Positions 62,384 to 64,000 of a stretch of DNA of 64,000 bases are shown here, in pieces. The position numbers were made by a program, and so were the translations under genes. The first letter of the stretch is position 1; the number at the start of each line of letters is the position of its first letter. The DNA is taken from contig OZ252283.1 of the NCBI GenBank assembly GCA_965250025.1, positions 930,001-994,000 of the forward strand, given 5' to 3'. The DNA comes from CBDDLD01 sp965250025 (GTDB taxonomy: Bacteria; Bacteroidota; Bacteroidia; Flavobacteriales; Flavobacteriaceae). The notes beneath the pieces were generated by a model. The model searched no databases. It saw nothing but the letters and a program-made list of their open reading frames with translations, and had not been told where the DNA came from.

Positions 62384-62602
62384 TTAATCGGTTAAGATTT
62401 CTATGTCATAACCTTCAGCCCGCACTATGGTCATAACATCATTTTCAGATAAGTTTGCGGTAGCTTCTATGCGGAGCACATTATCGATGTCCTCTAAGTC
62501 AATAGACCATTCAAGAATTTTTATATTTTTATTAAATAAGGTCATCATAGCATTGACTTTTTCCTTTGAATTTATCCCTGTTTTAAATAATAGGAGTTGC
62601 AT
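62384..62602 (-). CDS. Small hypothetical protein with ferredoxin-like pattern
   Basis: 72 residues, predicted beta-alpha-beta-beta-alpha-beta, like the HMA-type fold but without a CxxC metal motif: MQLLLFKTGINSKEKVNAM, ILEWSIDLEDIDNVLRIEA, NDVMTIVRAEGYDIEIL. It lies 15 bp after the membrane protein gene at 62618 and so likely belongs to that sigma operon. Function unknown. Confidence 0.7.
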   Translation of the reverse strand: MQLLLFKTGINSKEKVNAMMTLFNKNIKILEWSIDLEDIDNVLRIEATANLSENDVMTIVRAEGYDIEILTD

Positions 62603-62617
62603 AATGGATAGGAGTCT

Positions 62618-63031
62618 TTAGTTTTCTTCTTTTGACATTTCATCGTTGTTACTTGACGTATTGGTAGTACGCTCTATATACCGTTTATAGAGTTCATCAC
62701 CTTCCTCTTCCCAGAATTTATCATAGTATTTCCATTTTGAGAAATCACTTTTAGAATCGTTTTTCTCTTTTTTATGAGAACTTTTTGAGGATTTTTTACC
62801 ACCTCCACAACCTCCAAGTAGCAATTTGAGTAGTATGAATAGACCAACGGCCTGCCAGTAAGTTAAAGTAGTTAAACCAAAGATCTCAGGCATTAGCCAA
62901 TTCCAAAGCCACATGATAACATAGCCAAATAATATGGCTAAGCCTGTGATAATTATAGCGCCCAGTATGATCATGGCTATGATCTCTCCAGGAGATTTTT
63001 CTCTGAATTTATGAGTGAAAAAATTTTTCAT
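62618..63031 (-). CDS. Membrane protein paired with ECF sigma factor
   Basis: 137 residues. An N-terminal segment is followed by two to three membrane segments (about 17-45 and 58-75), then a GCGGGKKSSKSS linker and a charged cytosolic tail (FSKWKYYDKFWEEEGDELYK). It begins 5 bp after the sigma gene. It may act as anti-sigma or membrane partner; that is positional inference. Confidence 0.75.
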   Translation of the reverse strand: MKNFFTHKFREKSPGEIIAMIILGAIIITGLAILFGYVIMWLWNWLMPEIFGLTTLTYWQAVGLFILLKLLLGGCGGGKKSSKSSHKKEKNDSKSDFSKWKYYDKFWEEEGDELYKRYIERTTNTSSNNDEMSKEEN

Positions 63032-63036
63032 TGTAT

Positions 63037-63576
63037 TTACGTTTTATGTTTATTAAGTTCGATTTCAATTTTTTTATATAAAATGCCTATGGCTCTATGG
63101 CGTCTGGACATTAAGGTGCCTTCAGGAATTCCTGTTTCTTCGGATATTTCTTTATAAGAATACCCTTCAAAATCTATAGCTATAATAATATCTCTATACC
63201 ATGGTTTTAGCTGCTGAATACAACTCTTTAATACATGGGCCATTTTGTCGGAAGCATATACATTTGAGGATTGATTTAACATTTCCGATAAATCAAATTG
63301 TAAGCCGTCAGTCTCTATAGAATCTGTAGGGACTTTGGTCCGCCTTACATCGATGATTCTATTTTTTATAGAACGATAAACAAAGCCGGCGACATTATTG
63401 ATTGGTGCATACCGATTGGCACCAGAGAACAGTTTAAGCGCAACATCCTGAATAATATCTTCAGCATTGCTATTTGCCGTGTCTCTTACTCTGCTGCTGA
63501 CATATACCTTTAATGACTGGTATTCTTTACCAAAAAAGTCTTTAAGTTTTTTACTATTATCTAAATCCGATTTCAT
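63037..63576 (-). CDS. ECF sigma factor (RpoE-like)
   Basis: 179 residues. Region 2 (about 15-80) has SNAEDIIQDVALKLFSGANR, region 4 (about 115-170) has LKPWYRDIIIAIDFEGYSYK and ISEETGIPEGTLMSRRHRA. Not close to the FecI-like sigma at 43240. It heads an operon with a membrane protein and a small protein. The signal is unknown. Confidence 0.92.
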   Translation of the reverse strand: MKSDLDNSKKLKDFFGKEYQSLKVYVSSRVRDTANSNAEDIIQDVALKLFSGANRYAPINNVAGFVYRSIKNRIIDVRRTKVPTDSIETDGLQFDLSEMLNQSSNVYASDKMAHVLKSCIQQLKPWYRDIIIAIDFEGYSYKEISEETGIPEGTLMSRRHRAIGILYKKIEIELNKHKT

Positions 63577-63796
63577 GTAAACCTCTTTGTAACGGCTCTC
63601 TAATTTAGAAGACGATACTTTTCAAATCTATTGCATTTTTTTATTGCTTTTTTTTGAAATGTGTAGTCTGAGGATATAATTGGTTGATTAGGATGTTAGT
63701 AGCAATAAATAACTAAACTAAAGTATAGTAATTCGCTAGAAAGAAAGTACAATGCTTATCACGATAAGGCATTCAAAAAAACATTTGATAAGGTCT

Positions 63797-64000
63797 TTAT
63801 TGATGCTCATACATCTTTTGATCGTTCTTTTTGGTTGCCAATGTAAAATACTTATATAGCATTACAACAGAAATGATAATTGTAGAAATGAAATAAGATA
63901 AGCCCACAAACAAAAGCTGTTTGGCCTCATCATTAAAAGTTGGGAGCTCATTGAATTCAGACAATAAGGCCAATAGCATAAATAAACAGATCAAAATAAG
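63797..64000 (-). CDS. Membrane protein fragment, runs off right edge
   Basis: At least 67 codons are present with no stop to the edge. Two hydrophobic segments are seen (LICLFMLLALLSE-type and FVGLSYFISTIIISVVMLYK), and the C-terminus is KKNDQKMYEHQ. The only in-window start is a TTG at 63994, inside a hydrophobic stretch, so the true start is probably outside. The 220 bp between this gene and the sigma gene hold no feature I can name except a weak hairpin near 63751-63772. Confidence 0.6.
   Translation of the reverse strand, partial: LILICLFMLLALLSEFNELPTFNDEAKQLLFVGLSYFISTIIISVVMLYKYFTLATKKNDQKMYEHQ

Overview
The window looks like chromosomal DNA of a marine-type member of the Flavobacteriaceae (Bacteroidota). 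The evidence is AT-rich DNA, promoters of the Bacteroidota TTG/TAnnTTTG type, few Shine-Dalgarno sites, a type IX secretion (T9SS) sorting domain, TonB-dependent receptors with STN or carboxypeptidase-regulatory-like domains, a FecI/FecR/receptor triad and many DUFs typical of this family. No transposase, integrase, CRISPR array or rRNA was seen. The only intact tRNA is tRNA-Pro(TGG), preceded by a degenerate tRNA-Pro copy.

Layout. 1-3.6 kb: methylmalonyl-CoA mutase small subunit (partial), FtsB/DivIC-like protein, uridine kinase, a cytochrome c lipoprotein and a PQQ-type sugar dehydrogenase, all on the minus strand. 3.6-3.9 kb: tRNA-Pro locus. 4.0-8.5 kb: GNAT acetyltransferase, alpha/beta hydrolase, membrane-anchored AraC-type regulator and two PD40 beta-propeller proteins. 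8.6-23.6 kb: accessory region. Two copies of a T9SS-domain protein plus collagen-like protein pair sit in inverted orientation around a HisKA_2 kinase/LytTR regulator operon, followed by two tandem AraC regulators. 24.2-26.5 kb: ECF41-type sigma factor, azoreductase and cupin, with matching candidate ECF41 promoters. 26.5-35.7 kb: lipoproteins, thioredoxin reductase, a PadR/PspC unit, two DUF2807 proteins, DUF4870, a DUF4442-like protein and an AIM24-like protein. 35.7-40.2 kb: copper-linked MbnP/MbnH operon with two outer-membrane proteins. 40.3-41.8 kb: divergent oxyR and dps. 41.9-47.0 kb: Kazal-like lipoprotein divergent from an ECF sigma/FecR/TonB-dependent receptor cascade. 47.1-55.2 kb: DUF2141 protein, the MoxR/DUF58/DUF4350/DUF4129/SpoIIM cluster, RDD and TRIC proteins. 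55.2-64 kb: peptidyl-prolyl isomerase, CoA pyrophosphatase, acyltransferase, two ECF sigma/membrane-partner pairs, lysoplasmalogenase, a TonB-dependent receptor and TonB.

The most striking observation is a perfect 787-bp inverted repeat (13445-14231 and 18352-19138). It flanks 4.1 kb carrying the sensor kinase, the response regulator and the two different promoter/leader/signal-peptide ends of the adhesin genes. Recombination between the arms would keep reading frames and exchange which promoter and signal peptide drive which collagen-like surface protein. The two collagen genes have different tips: one ends in a phage tail-fibre-like domain with two HSH motifs, and the other is followed by a separate tail-fibre-like gene made of related modules. 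This could be an invertible or gene-converting surface-fibre switch; that is inference and no inversion was observed.
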